The notes: generated by a model from the sequence alone, not told the origin. DNA of 64,000 bases from Chitinophaga sp. 180180018-3 (GCF_037893185.1 NZ_CP140772.1:4526001-4590000), one strand, 5' to 3'; counted from the stretch's first letter, positions 28,932 to 38,177 are shown. Program-made: numbers and translations.

Positions 28932-29017
28932 AAAATTTATTGTCTGTCTTAATTTTTAATATCTTTCTTTATTCCTGCCTCAATGGCTTTAATGGGTTGA
29001 AGGGCGATGAACAAAGG

Positions 29018-31417
29018 CTACTTCCCGTTCAGGGCGGCCCGTTTTCCCAATTTTCCCAGCAGGCCTTTCTTTTCACTGGCGTCCGCGCCGTAACCATAGC
29101 CATATCCGTAGCCGTATCCATAGCCATAACCGCTCTTGCTGGTTACATCGTTGATGACGATGTTGAGCCGTGGCAGTTTACGCTGATGGTACAGGTCTTT
29201 CGTGATCTGAAGCTGCTGTTTCAGCGTAACGCCGTGGCGTACCAGGTACAGGGAAGCATCCGCGTACCGGGCCAGCACCTGGGCATCTGTTACCAGACCA
29301 ATGGGGGCTGAATCGATGATGATATAGTCGAAGCGTTCGTTGAGTTTCCGGAACAACTCCTCCGTTCTCGTTTGCAGGAGCAGTTCAGTAGGATTGGGCG
29401 GAATCGGGCCAGACGAAATGATCCAGCAGTTATCATGAATACCGGAAGGTCTGATCAGGGTGTTGATATCCGTTTTTCCGATCGCATAGGTACTGAATCC
29501 TTCATGGTTGCTGAGGCCCAGTCTTTCCGCGATCTTAGGCTTACGCAGGTCCATTTCCATCAGCACCACCTTCTTACCCGACATGGCCAGGATAGCAGCC
29601 AGATTGGTAGATACGAAGGTTTTCCCTTCTCCTCCCATACTGGAAGTAATGATGACCGATTTCTGGGTGATATCCGCCAGTACGAACTGGAGGTTAGTTC
29701 TCAGGGCCCTGAATTGCTCTGCCACCGGAGAGCGGGAGCCTGATGCCGTCACTACATATCCACTTGCATTATGCCCGATCTCAGCCAACACAGGCACCGG
29801 AGTATTGCTGGTAACATCTGCTTTATTCCTGACCTTTCTGCTGAGCAGTTCCTTCATATACAGGTAGCCGGCAGGGAATGCAATGCCCATTACCAGCCCT
29901 AACAGCAGAATGAGTATTCGCTTGGGTTTGAATGGCAGCGCATCGCTTTTCGCATCATCAATGATACGGGCAATGGCCATGTTGGATGTCTTGGAAATAG
30001 CCGACTCTTCTCTTTTCTTCAGCAGGAACAGGTATAGTTCCTGTTTAATAGCCTGTTGTCGGGAGATATCAAGAAATACCCTTTCTTTACCAGGTACCTG
30101 CCGGATTTTCTGGGTTAAGGCACTGGCGTTCTTTTCCTGCTCTGAAATGCCGACTTCAATACCCTTCTTCAGCGAAGACAGGTTACTCAGCAAATCGGCG
30201 CGGATACCAGACAGCTGTTGATCCATATTTACGACTACCGGATTGCTGGCAGTGCTGGACATCAGCTGACGTTCCCTTTCGAGCTGCAGGTTGTTATAGC
30301 GCTGTACGAGTCCTACGAAAGTAGGATCCTGCACGATAAGCGAAGAAGGCACCACGCGTTTATCATTTTCAGCCGCGCGGATATATTGCTCGAGCGACTG
30401 CACCACATTCAATTGTACCTGCTGTTCCAGCAGCTGTTTGTGGGCATCGCCGGTACCTTCCACGAGCAGTTTTGACTGTGCCTGTATATCGGCCAGTTCA
30501 TTCGCCTGTTTGAACTGTTGAATATTTTTTTCTACGCCGGAGAGTTCCTGCGTTACAATGATCAAACGGTTATCTATAAACGCAATTGTACTATCGGCAA
30601 TGCGGTTTTTATCTTCCACACTCGCCTTCAGATAAGTATTGAGCAGGTTGTTCATGATCCGCTCTCCTTTCTCCGGAATTTTGGCATCCAGGTTCAGATC
30701 GATGGTGCTCACCTGTTTATTGGGTATGCGTACATCCAGTAATTGCTGGTAGTTGCCGGTGGTTTCATCAATGGAAGCTACCTTGATAGTGTAGGAAGGA
30801 TGAGCAAAGGGAGCTGCTGTGCGATCAATTTTCACAACACCTTCCGGCAGATGCAGGGTATCCTTCCAGGAAGCGGTACGGGTTCCCTTAGGCCCCGACA
30901 GCTGGAACTTATCGATACCAACCGGAGCAATCGTGTAAGACACTTTGTTGATGGTATCATTGAGGGAAAGCCATTGCAGGGCAAAAGGCAGATTGCCATA
31001 TTGCTCGCTTTCCTTGATCCTGCCTTCCGCGAAGTAGGAAGTATTCAATTGCAGGTTCTGAACAACTTTCTGCATCAGCGTACGTGATTTCAGTATTTCT
31101 ACTTCATTGTCGACGCTGCTTTTATTTGAAAAGACTTCCAGCTGCTGCAATATCTCCTGACCGGGAATATCGCCGCCTTTCTGGTCATCTTTCACCAGTA
31201 TTTTAGCGCTTATTTTATAACTGGGGGTAGCATACCGCAGGTATAACCAGGCGGCCGCCACACCGGCTACCACAAAAAGCAGGAAGAGGTACCAATGGCG
31301 TGTAAAAGTATCCAGGACATAACGTGGAGTGATACCGCTGTCGGTTTCCTGTACCATTGGTTCCTGACCATTTCCATTTAAATGGGCAGCGTTTCTTACA
31401 AAAATTTGCTCCGGCAT
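29018..31417 (-). CDS. wzc: Wzc-type polysaccharide co-polymerase and BY-kinase
   Basis: 799 residues. Two membrane helices flank a large periplasmic Wzz-like and coiled-coil region (TM1 about 41-60, TM2 about 500). The cytosolic kinase domain has Walker A SSMGGEGKTFVSTN near residue 597, Walker A' VVLMEMDLRKPK and Walker B YIIIDSAPIGLVTD. The C-terminus contains seven consecutive Gly-Tyr units followed by a lysine-rich tail, a clear tyrosine-cluster for autophosphorylation. It controls chain length and export with the Wza lipoprotein encoded directly upstream. The CpsB-like phosphatase at 9701-10441 is the probable antagonist. Confidence 0.95.
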   Translation of the reverse strand: MPEQIFVRNAAHLNGNGQEPMVQETDSGITPRYVLDTFTRHWYLFLLFVVAGVAAAWLYLRYATPSYKISAKILVKDDQKGGDIPGQEILQQLEVFSNKSSVDNEVEILKSRTLMQKVVQNLQLNTSYFAEGRIKESEQYGNLPFALQWLSLNDTINKVSYTIAPVGIDKFQLSGPKGTRTASWKDTLHLPEGVVKIDRTAAPFAHPSYTIKVASIDETTGNYQQLLDVRIPNKQVSTIDLNLDAKIPEKGERIMNNLLNTYLKASVEDKNRIADSTIAFIDNRLIIVTQELSGVEKNIQQFKQANELADIQAQSKLLVEGTGDAHKQLLEQQVQLNVVQSLEQYIRAAENDKRVVPSSLIVQDPTFVGLVQRYNNLQLERERQLMSSTASNPVVVNMDQQLSGIRADLLSNLSSLKKGIEVGISEQEKNASALTQKIRQVPGKERVFLDISRQQAIKQELYLFLLKKREESAISKTSNMAIARIIDDAKSDALPFKPKRILILLLGLVMGIAFPAGYLYMKELLSRKVRNKADVTSNTPVPVLAEIGHNASGYVVTASGSRSPVAEQFRALRTNLQFVLADITQKSVIITSSMGGEGKTFVSTNLAAILAMSGKKVVLMEMDLRKPKIAERLGLSNHEGFSTYAIGKTDINTLIRPSGIHDNCWIISSGPIPPNPTELLLQTRTEELFRKLNERFDYIIIDSAPIGLVTDAQVLARYADASLYLVRHGVTLKQQLQITKDLYHQRKLPRLNIVINDVTSKSGYGYGYGYGYGYGYGADASEKKGLLGKLGKRAALNGK
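29092..29138. repeat. In-gene tandem repeat coding for the Gly-Tyr tail
   Basis: Seven six-base Gly-Tyr codon units on the minus strand (GGNTAY), seen on the plus strand as alternating ATAGCC/ATATCC/GTAGCC-type hexamers. The synonymous codons vary between units, but the stretch could still expand or contract by slippage in steps of six bases, changing the number of phosphorylatable tyrosines in Wzc without a frameshift. Confidence 0.8.
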
Positions 31418-31434
31418 TTTTTCTTATTAAAGAG

Positions 31435-32247
31435 TTAAAAATTAACACGCGACACCGCAACAATCAACAACGATAAGACAGATGCCATAATGGATATTCG
31501 TTTCACCTGCGTAAAATCAGTGCTGGCCACCTTCGCTTTATTGGGTTCCACATACACTACATCTCCCTGATGCAGGTAGAAGTAGGGGGAAGCAAAGAGG
31601 TTGCTCTGGTTCAGGTTGAATCTTACAAATTCTTTCTTTCCTTCTTTATCTCTGATCAATAATACATTCTCTCTTTTTCCGTAGATAGTGAGATCACCTG
31701 CGGCGCCCAGCGCATCCAACAGGGTAACTTTTTCGTTTGGCATCACATACGAAGAAGGTTTATTTACCTCCCCCAGTACAGTGACTTTAAAATTTGCAAA
31801 CCGTACGTTCACTACCGGATCTTTATAGTATACAGCTGCTTTACTTTTTATTTCTTCTCTTACACTATCAGTTGTTTTCCCCTGTACCATCACTTTACCA
31901 ATCAGCGGCAGCACCACATAACCGTCTTTATCGACGAGGTATCCGCTCACAGGCGCTACTGCCGGGGCCGCCGTCATGTTATTGCTGACCGGCGCAGCAC
32001 CGGCACCGCCGGTGGCCTGGTTCAGCAAAGCAGTTGCAGCCGGATCCAGTGTCTGGATAGTTACCTGCAGAATATCATCTGCCTGAATCAGCGGCGTTGA
32101 ATAAGCAGCCTGTTGTATCTCCTGTTGCCGGACGCTATCCGGAATGTCTTTGAAATAAGTAATGTTCTTTGGCGCTGAGCAGGAAGTAATGCCCGCTGCT
32201 ACCAATACTAACAAACCTTTCAGATTACTGATAAATCGCTCCCCCAT
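31435..32247 (-). CDS. wza: Polysaccharide export outer-membrane lipoprotein (Wza/GumB-like)
   Basis: 270 residues. Signal peptide with lipobox ending at Cys23 (AAGITSCSAP). The poly_export domain starts at LIQADDILQVTIQT, followed by a SLBB-type segment (VTVLGEVNKPSSYVMPNEKVTLLDALGAAGDLT) and a C-terminal hydrophobic helix (ISIMASVLSLLIVAVS) that would cross the outer membrane as in Wza. Polymer exits through the octameric channel. Directly upstream of wzc with 17 bases between. Confidence 0.93.
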   Translation of the reverse strand: MGERFISNLKGLLVLVAAGITSCSAPKNITYFKDIPDSVRQQEIQQAAYSTPLIQADDILQVTIQTLDPAATALLNQATGGAGAAPVSNNMTAAPAVAPVSGYLVDKDGYVVLPLIGKVMVQGKTTDSVREEIKSKAAVYYKDPVVNVRFANFKVTVLGEVNKPSSYVMPNEKVTLLDALGAAGDLTIYGKRENVLLIRDKEGKKEFVRFNLNQSNLFASPYFYLHQGDVVYVEPNKAKVASTDFTQVKRISIMASVLSLLIVAVSRVNF

Positions 32248-32271
32248 ACTAATTATACTGTTTCTGTTTTT

Positions 32272-34221
32272 TTAGATGATCATTTTGTCTTTGTCCAGTT
32301 CCTCATAAGCAGAATTTTTGCTGATGAATTCCGGTACGAGTTGCTTCATCCGGGCTACAGTGGGTGTCAGGTAGTGTTTCCTGGCCGATTCAATCAGCTG
32401 GTCTACCTGTTCATTCACTTCACTAAAATTGCATGCGCGTACCTTCGCGATCATGATTTTTTCGTGATAGGTAGGCATGGTGTTTTCCGCGTTGTTCAGC
32501 AGTTCTTCATACAGTTTTTCGCCCGGGCGCAGACCAGTGTAAACGATCTGAATGTCTTTACCAGGTTCCTTTCCGGCCATACGGATCATTTTGCGGGCCA
32601 GATCCGCGATCTTCATGGGTTTTCCCATGTCGAACACAAAGATCTCACCGCCTTGTCCCATTGTGCCGGCTTCCAGTACGAGCTGGCATGCCTCAGGAAT
32701 GGTCATGAAATAGCGGGTAATTTCAGGATGAGTGACCGTCAGCGGGCCACCTTTTTCGAGCTGCTGTTTAAAACGTGGAATTACAGAGCCGTTAGAGCCA
32801 AGTACATTACCGAAGCGGGTAGTGATAAAACGTGTTGGTGGTGTACCATACACGGGGCCCAGCTTCTGGAACTGTTCATTTAAATGGTTATTATATGATT
32901 GGGAGAAGATTTCTGCAATACGTTTGGAAGCACCCATGACGTTCGTCGGGTTAACTGCTTTGTCGGTCGATACCATTACAAATTTTTCAGCCCCGTTTTC
33001 CACCGCCAGTTCAGCCACTATCTTAGTACCCAGCACATTGTTCATTACAGCGATGGAAGGATTTTTTTCCATCATTGGCACATGTTTGTAAGCCGCAGCA
33101 TGATATACGATAGCAGGTGCGTAGATTTCAAAAAGCTGTTGCATACGTACCCGGTCGCATACATTGCCGATAAACGGAATTACCTGTACAGCACCTGATT
33201 TATCAGCGATCTCCAATTCCAGCTCATGCAACGGAGATTCCGCTTTATCACACAAAATGATGGCAGAAGGGTTGTACCTGAGCAGCTGCCGTACTATTTC
33301 GCTACCGATAGAACCGGCGGCGCCGGTTACCAGTATGCTTTTCCCTCTCAGTTCTTTACTGAGCTGCATATTTTTGATATCGATCACAGACCTTTCCAGC
33401 AGGTCTTCAATATGGATATCTTTCAGCTGAATGCTGCTACTGCTGCTGTTGTTGTTGCTACCATCAGTCCACTGGCTCACGGGAATAATTTTTTGTACGC
33501 GAATATTTAAGGTCATGCATTCTTCTACCAGTTCATTGAGATGGCGTGCGTCCAGATGTTCCTGCGGAATGAGCAGCAGGGAAATCTTCGCCTGGCGCGC
33601 CATTTTATACAGTTCCCCTTTGCGGTAAGCGTAGATGGGCAGTCCTTCCAGTGATTTACCGGCATGGGCATTGGTAGCAGCCATGAAAGCGACAATACGT
33701 ACATCAGACCCCGGTGCATCAGCGATGGCTTTACGCAGAATCAGGCTGGAATGGCCGTTATAATAGATGGCAGCACGTGCATTACTTACAGCGCGAAAAT
33801 TATTATAATACTTAAAGGTCCATTTTACCATGAGCCGGTACGACAGTAGTAAAAAAGAACTGATGAAAAAGTTAATGAGGATAACAGATACGGGAAACAG
33901 CATCTGATCTTCATCCAGCAGGTGGCTGTAGCTGACAGACAGATAGATACCGCAGGCGAAGATATTGAGAGCAGCGATCCGGCCAATGTCGGCCAGGCTG
34001 GTAAAGCGGACAATTCCGCGATAAGTATGCAATAACAGTGATAGTAATAACGTTACTGTTCCTGTCAGCAGCGCAATTTTCCTTAATGGGAAAGCTGCAA
34101 TAGCGTCAGCATCAAAATTCAATCTGAGCAGAAATGCCAAATTAATTGCCAGGACAGAACACCCCAGATCAAGCAGCAATATAAGCCACGATGGGGTAAT
34201 CCACGATGAGTTACGCACCAT
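32272..34221 (-). CDS. Membrane-bound UDP-GlcNAc 4,6-dehydratase (PglF/CapD/WbpM-like)
   Basis: 649 residues. Four N-terminal membrane helices (within residues 10-131), a second Rossmann-like region (about 148-250), and the catalytic SDR domain with NAD-binding TGAAGSIG at 299-306. The active site is the large-dehydratase type: VSTDKAVNPTNVMGASKR, where Met replaces the usual SDR tyrosine, as in PglF/WbpM. It makes the UDP-4-keto-6-deoxy sugar used by the PglE-like aminotransferase 19 kb further along the same operon. It is the first gene of the exopolysaccharide run. Confidence 0.93.
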   Translation of the reverse strand: MVRNSSWITPSWLILLLDLGCSVLAINLAFLLRLNFDADAIAAFPLRKIALLTGTVTLLLSLLLHTYRGIVRFTSLADIGRIAALNIFACGIYLSVSYSHLLDEDQMLFPVSVILINFFISSFLLLSYRLMVKWTFKYYNNFRAVSNARAAIYYNGHSSLILRKAIADAPGSDVRIVAFMAATNAHAGKSLEGLPIYAYRKGELYKMARQAKISLLLIPQEHLDARHLNELVEECMTLNIRVQKIIPVSQWTDGSNNNSSSSSIQLKDIHIEDLLERSVIDIKNMQLSKELRGKSILVTGAAGSIGSEIVRQLLRYNPSAIILCDKAESPLHELELEIADKSGAVQVIPFIGNVCDRVRMQQLFEIYAPAIVYHAAAYKHVPMMEKNPSIAVMNNVLGTKIVAELAVENGAEKFVMVSTDKAVNPTNVMGASKRIAEIFSQSYNNHLNEQFQKLGPVYGTPPTRFITTRFGNVLGSNGSVIPRFKQQLEKGGPLTVTHPEITRYFMTIPEACQLVLEAGTMGQGGEIFVFDMGKPMKIADLARKMIRMAGKEPGKDIQIVYTGLRPGEKLYEELLNNAENTMPTYHEKIMIAKVRACNFSEVNEQVDQLIESARKHYLTPTVARMKQLVPEFISKNSAYEELDKDKMII

Positions 34222-35135
34222 AGGTTCAATAATAAGATATGGTTATTAAATGTATAAACGCTTGTCTGATCAACTACTACAGCGCAGGATTAAAGGTTTT
34301 CATAGAGGCGCTTCAATAATTTTCAGATCGCATTCGGTTTTTCTCGGTTTTCAAAGTTAGCACAAAGTAAATACTAAATTTGATATGTTCTGTTACTAAA
34401 AAGTAAACTATGAAAAAAAATTTATTCACACTTCACATTTCAGTCTTCACATGATACAATGAGGATACCGAACCAGCTCTGACAAGCGGCTATAAAAACT
34501 ACATCCCGTTAATGCTATTGGCTCAAACCTTTACTGTAAGCTGATTTAAGAATGTATAACATTATCGGACCTACGAAGCAGTACTAATCAGCGTTGCTGA
34601 TGTTTCAATTACCTGGTGTACGGTAATCTCCAGTTATGCTACACTTTTTACAATGCAACAGTACTATATATTCAGACAGTTCGCTTTTCTTAGTTCGCTC
34701 TAAAGTGTTAAAAAGGTGCAACATGGTCTTTCAATTTTTTCTGGTCAACGCAACTACTACTAAAAATATGGTAATAAGATATGGCTACAAAAGTTGCGCT
34801 AGGTCAATAATAATACGATATGCTCTTTAAGACAAACACCATACCAGTTTTCATAAATTATTGATTTTCGCGATCTAAAGTTATGAAGTATTTATTAAAA
34901 CTCATCAATTATTAAAAAATAACTAAAAAAGATTATTTAAACCAAAAGATACAAATCTCTGAAAAAGCTTATGAGCAGGGCATTACAGATGATCAGGAGT
35001 GCTTATCGACAAGGGGATACTTTACGTGTAGCTGTTAACGTTGGGGCAACGAATTAACGGGGGTTTCTGTTTTTCTGAGGTTAGCGGTCTGTTGCATAAT
35101 GCTAACAGGCCACTAACCCTGTCGGATATACGTAA
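34222..35135. other. 914-base non-coding region upstream of the exopolysaccharide operon
   Basis: No credible gene on either strand; the longest frame (34636-34830) has no homology I recognise and an AT-rich composition like its surroundings. The region must contain the operon promoter and perhaps a long leader. On the minus strand TAACTTTG (34352-34359 on the plus strand as CAAAGTTA) fits the Bacteroidota -7 consensus TAnnTTTG, but I could not find a good -33 partner. AATAAGATATGG occurs at 34231-34242 and again in the stretch near 34770. Confidence 0.5.
35083..35112 (-). terminator. Possible terminator after lutC
   Basis: After the lutC stop the minus strand reads GGCCTGTTAGCATTATGCAACAGACC, which folds into an imperfect hairpin with one mismatch and one bulge. 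The following sequence has no strong T-run, so the call is weak. Confidence 0.3.
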
Positions 35136-35708
35136 TCAGGCGCCGGTGATAAATACGGTGAGGCTTTTGGCGCCGTGGGCACCCAGCACCAGCGACTGTT
35201 CAATATCGGCTGTTTTGGATGGGCCCGCAATGAATACGCCGAAGCCTGTTTCAGGAGCGCCGATCCTTTCGTAGGCATCGTGCATAGTGGGCAGGATCCG
35301 GTGCCTGGGCAGCACAATAGCCAGGTGCTGACAAATAAACGGCAATACGCGCACCGCCATCTCCTGCTCAGTAAGCCATATGGCACCATTTTCAGCTATC
35401 CCCCATTGGCCGGGCACTACAGCAATGTCCACGTCCTGCAGGAGATGCGGATCTTCGTTGGCCCATTCCCGTTGGGAGGCACCTGCATAAATAATACGCC
35501 TGAGACCGGGATGCTGTTGCTCCAGCAAGGCAGGTATTTCTCCTTCATCTGCTACTTCCACCAATTGACCACCCAGCGCCTCCAGCACTTTCCGATAGGC
35601 ATCCAGCGTACCAGGCATGGAGCCTGCGAGACCGGCCAGCGAAGGCAACGGAGCTATTTCGGGTTGGTTTTGTTTTATTGCTGCTAATATTTTATCCCTG
35701 CTGCTCAT
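35136..35708 (-). CDS. lutC: Lactate utilisation protein C (LUD domain)
   Basis: 190 residues of the LUD/YkgG domain: GSMPGTLDAYRKVLEALGG, WGIAENGAIWLTEQEM and FIAGPSKTADIEQSLVLGAHGAKS with its conserved C-terminal loop (the segment from FIAGPSKTAD onward). With LutA and LutB it forms the iron-sulfur L-lactate oxidation complex of the cytosol. Start overlaps the lutB stop by four bases (ATGA-type), so the three genes form a coupled operon in the order lutA-lutB-lutC. Confidence 0.9.
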   Translation of the reverse strand: MSSRDKILAAIKQNQPEIAPLPSLAGLAGSMPGTLDAYRKVLEALGGQLVEVADEGEIPALLEQQHPGLRRIIYAGASQREWANEDPHLLQDVDIAVVPGQWGIAENGAIWLTEQEMAVRVLPFICQHLAIVLPRHRILPTMHDAYERIGAPETGFGVFIAGPSKTADIEQSLVLGAHGAKSLTVFITGA

Positions 35709-37084
35709 GAAGATTTTTTGTTTTTCTTATACCATTCGGAGAATGACTGCGTGGGAGGCGCCGGCATTTCTCTTTGTTTGTACCAGGGGTTCATCCGGTT
35801 ATTTACCATACCGGGAAAGGCTCTCATTACCCAACGACCCATTTTGCCGGCAGCCTTGTATTTACGCGGACCCGACAACACGCTGCTCATTACTTTCATG
35901 CCGGCTGTTTTCGTTGTTTTGGTATATCCTTCCTGTACCAATACCTGACGCCATTTATACAGCTGCTGATGAATATCGATCTTCACCGGGCATACATTGG
36001 AGCATGAACCGCACAGCGTAGATGCAAACGGAAGGTCGGCGTAGTTTTTCATATCCAGGTTGGGAGCCAGGATAGCACCGATCGGACCGGCTACGGCTGT
36101 ATGATAGCTATGCCCGCCACTGCGTCGGTATACCGGGCAGGTATTCATGCAGGCGCCGCAGCGGATACATTTCAATGAATTCCGGAAGTCTTCCCGGCCC
36201 AGCTGGCGGGAACGCCCGTTATCCACGAGTACAATATGCAGCTCCTGCCCTTCCCGGGGCTTGCGGAAATGACTGGAATAAGTAGTGATAGGCTGCCCCG
36301 TAGCACTGCGTGCCAGCAAGCGTAGGAATACCCCGAGATGCTTTCTTTCGGGAATTATCTTCTCTATACCCATGCAGGCAATATGTACATCGGCGAGATG
36401 AGCGCCCATATCAGCATTTCCTTCGTTGGTACATACCACCATTTCCCCTGTTTCGGCCACCGCAAAGTTCACTCCAGTGATAGCGGCCTTTGCCTGCAGG
36501 AATTCCTTTCTCAGGGCCTGGCGGGCTGCTGCTGTCAGAAACTGCGGATCTGCATTACCGGCAGGAGTACCGAGGTGTTCGTGGAACAACGCTCCTATTT
36601 CTTCCTTCTTCCAGTGAATACATGGCAATACAATATGACTGGGTGGTTCTTTTGCCAGTTGCACGATGCGTTCTCCCAGGTCTGTATCTACCACTTCAAT
36701 CCCATTAGCATTCAGATGCGGATTCAGGTGACATTCTTCTGTGAGCATGGATTTACTCTTAACGATATGTGTAACGCCATGCTTTTTCAGAATATCCGTT
36801 ACAATCTGGTTATGCTCCGCTGCATCTGCCGCCCAGTGTACAACAGCGCCATTTTGCAAGGCCGCTTGTTCGAATTGTACGAGGTAGTCGTGCAAATTCC
36901 CGAGGGCATTGAGTTTGATGGCAGAGGCAGTATTACGGAGCTGTTCCCATTCAGGAATGCTCCATGCCATACGGTCGCGCTTGGCGCGAACCCACCAGAG
37001 TGTTTCATCGTGCCAGTTCACCCTCGGCTCGTCCTGGTTGAATTTATCCGCCAGTGCGGCGTGATCAGCTGTTTGCCTGTTCAT
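35705..37084 (-). CDS. lutB: Lactate utilisation iron-sulfur protein LutB
   Basis: 459 residues from the ATG at 37084; an ATG at 37111 would add nine residues and a larger overlap with lutA. LUD domain in the N-terminal two thirds, then two 4Fe-4S ferredoxin motifs: CIRCGACMNTCPVYRRSGGH and CGSCSNVCPVKIDIHQ. C-terminal helical tail of the DUF3390 type (SFSEWYKKNK). Works with LutA and LutC to oxidise L-lactate to pyruvate. Confidence 0.93.
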   Translation of the reverse strand: MNRQTADHAALADKFNQDEPRVNWHDETLWWVRAKRDRMAWSIPEWEQLRNTASAIKLNALGNLHDYLVQFEQAALQNGAVVHWAADAAEHNQIVTDILKKHGVTHIVKSKSMLTEECHLNPHLNANGIEVVDTDLGERIVQLAKEPPSHIVLPCIHWKKEEIGALFHEHLGTPAGNADPQFLTAAARQALRKEFLQAKAAITGVNFAVAETGEMVVCTNEGNADMGAHLADVHIACMGIEKIIPERKHLGVFLRLLARSATGQPITTYSSHFRKPREGQELHIVLVDNGRSRQLGREDFRNSLKCIRCGACMNTCPVYRRSGGHSYHTAVAGPIGAILAPNLDMKNYADLPFASTLCGSCSNVCPVKIDIHQQLYKWRQVLVQEGYTKTTKTAGMKVMSSVLSGPRKYKAAGKMGRWVMRAFPGMVNNRMNPWYKQREMPAPPTQSFSEWYKKNKKSS

Positions 37085-37826
37085 GGATATTCTGATTGAG
37101 GATTTCTGCAATATGCATCACCTTTACGCCGGCGTGCTGCCTGCGCAGGATGCCTTCCAGGTGCATCAGGCAACTTACATCGGTGCCTGTAATGACCTCG
37201 GCGCCGTGCTTAACGTGATCGGCTACACGATCTTTTCCCATTTTTACGGATACGGCTTCTTCGGTTACACAAAATGTTCCGCCGAAACCGCAGCATTCAT
37301 CCAAGCGGTCGAGTGGCACCAGCTCCACCCCCTCTACCATCCGCAGCAGCTGCTCCGGCTTGGAAAAAGGTGCGGCCACCAGTTCACTCATCTGCGCCAG
37401 CATTAGCCCGCGCTGTCCATGACAGCTCTGGTGCAGCCCTACCCTGTGCGGGAAACGCGCAGGCAGCGTCTCTACCTTCAATATATCTGTTAGAAATTCT
37501 GTCAATTCGTATATACGGTGCCGTATCCCCGCTGCTTTTTCTTCGGCTGCCGGCTCTTCATCATGAAGATGCTCTTTGAGATGGAGCACACAGCTGCCTG
37601 AAGGGCCTACTATATAATCATAGGCGGCAAAATTCCGGATAAACAGGCTATTGCACTGGTGGGTCAGGTGTTCGTAACCAGAGTTGGCCATTGGCTGGCC
37701 ACAACAGGTTTGCCCCTCCGGATATTCTACATCACAACCTAGTTTTTGCAGTAGCTGCAGGGTGGCAATCCCTACCTGCGGATAAAACTGGTCGATATAA
37801 CATGGTATAAATAATCCTACTTTCAC
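37065..37826 (-). CDS. lutA: Lactate utilisation protein A (CCG-domain oxidoreductase)
   Basis: 253 residues with two CCG domains: EGQTCCGQPMANSGY in the N-terminal half and DECCGFGGTFCV in the C-terminal half, plus LHQSCHGQRG, which bind an unusual iron-sulfur centre in heterodisulfide-reductase-like subunits. First gene of lutABC. The upstream 350 bases contain the second long hairpin and should hold the promoter. Confidence 0.92.
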   Translation of the reverse strand: MKVGLFIPCYIDQFYPQVGIATLQLLQKLGCDVEYPEGQTCCGQPMANSGYEHLTHQCNSLFIRNFAAYDYIVGPSGSCVLHLKEHLHDEEPAAEEKAAGIRHRIYELTEFLTDILKVETLPARFPHRVGLHQSCHGQRGLMLAQMSELVAAPFSKPEQLLRMVEGVELVPLDRLDECCGFGGTFCVTEEAVSVKMGKDRVADHVKHGAEVITGTDVSCLMHLEGILRRQHAGVKVMHIAEILNQNIHEQANS

Positions 37827-38177
37827 GGATAAAGTAATTTAGTCTGAGCTGACCTGCAAATTTAGCTGGCAGGACAACAGTATTCCTCCCTTTTTTTTAC
37901 CGGTTACTGAACTATTTTTACCTGAATCAACACCGGCACCCCGATTTTGGACAAAGCCCGAAAATGAGGGCGGGAATTTGTCAGTCCGGGCAGGGTACTG
38001 TATGGGATACAAATTAAGCCGGAATGAGCGGAGTTGCAACCCGGTCCATCCTGTATTTTAGAATTACGAATTAGGAATTACGAATTACGGACCAAAGCGA
38101 AGACCCAAGGCGGATTACTTAAATGCCATTATCCGCCTTGGGTCTTCGCTTTGGTCCGTAATTCGTAATTCTAAATA
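37827..38177. other. 351-base intergenic region upstream of lutA
   Basis: Non-coding between the lutA start and the stop of the next minus-strand gene. Bases 38057-38175 are the long hairpin described separately. The remainder, 37827-38050, is where the lutA promoter must be; I could not pick a convincing pair of promoter boxes. A short minus-strand frame at 37839-38039 is not credible. Confidence 0.5.
38057..38175. repeat. Long hairpin (palindromic intergenic repeat, copy 2)
   Basis: The left arm from 38057 (TTTAGAATTACGAATTA) pairs with the right arm 38131-38175. The core CGGACCAAAGCGAAGACCC...GGCGGAT is a perfect stem around a 15-base loop (38116-38130). The left arm holds one extra 14-base GGAATTACGAATTA unit compared with the right. 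The core AGCGAAGACCCAAGGCGGAT resembles AGCGAAGATCTTAGCGGAT of the hairpin at 7216-7342, so the two are related. Confidence 0.88.

Noticed and set aside
29092..29138. Short regular repeat as a possible CRISPR or satellite
   Set aside because: Six-base units in frame with Gly-Tyr codons inside wzc; no spacers.
34636..34830. 64-codon frame in the intergenic region upstream of the exopolysaccharide run
   Set aside because: AT-rich, no motif, no neighbour in operon; consistent with chance in a non-coding stretch.
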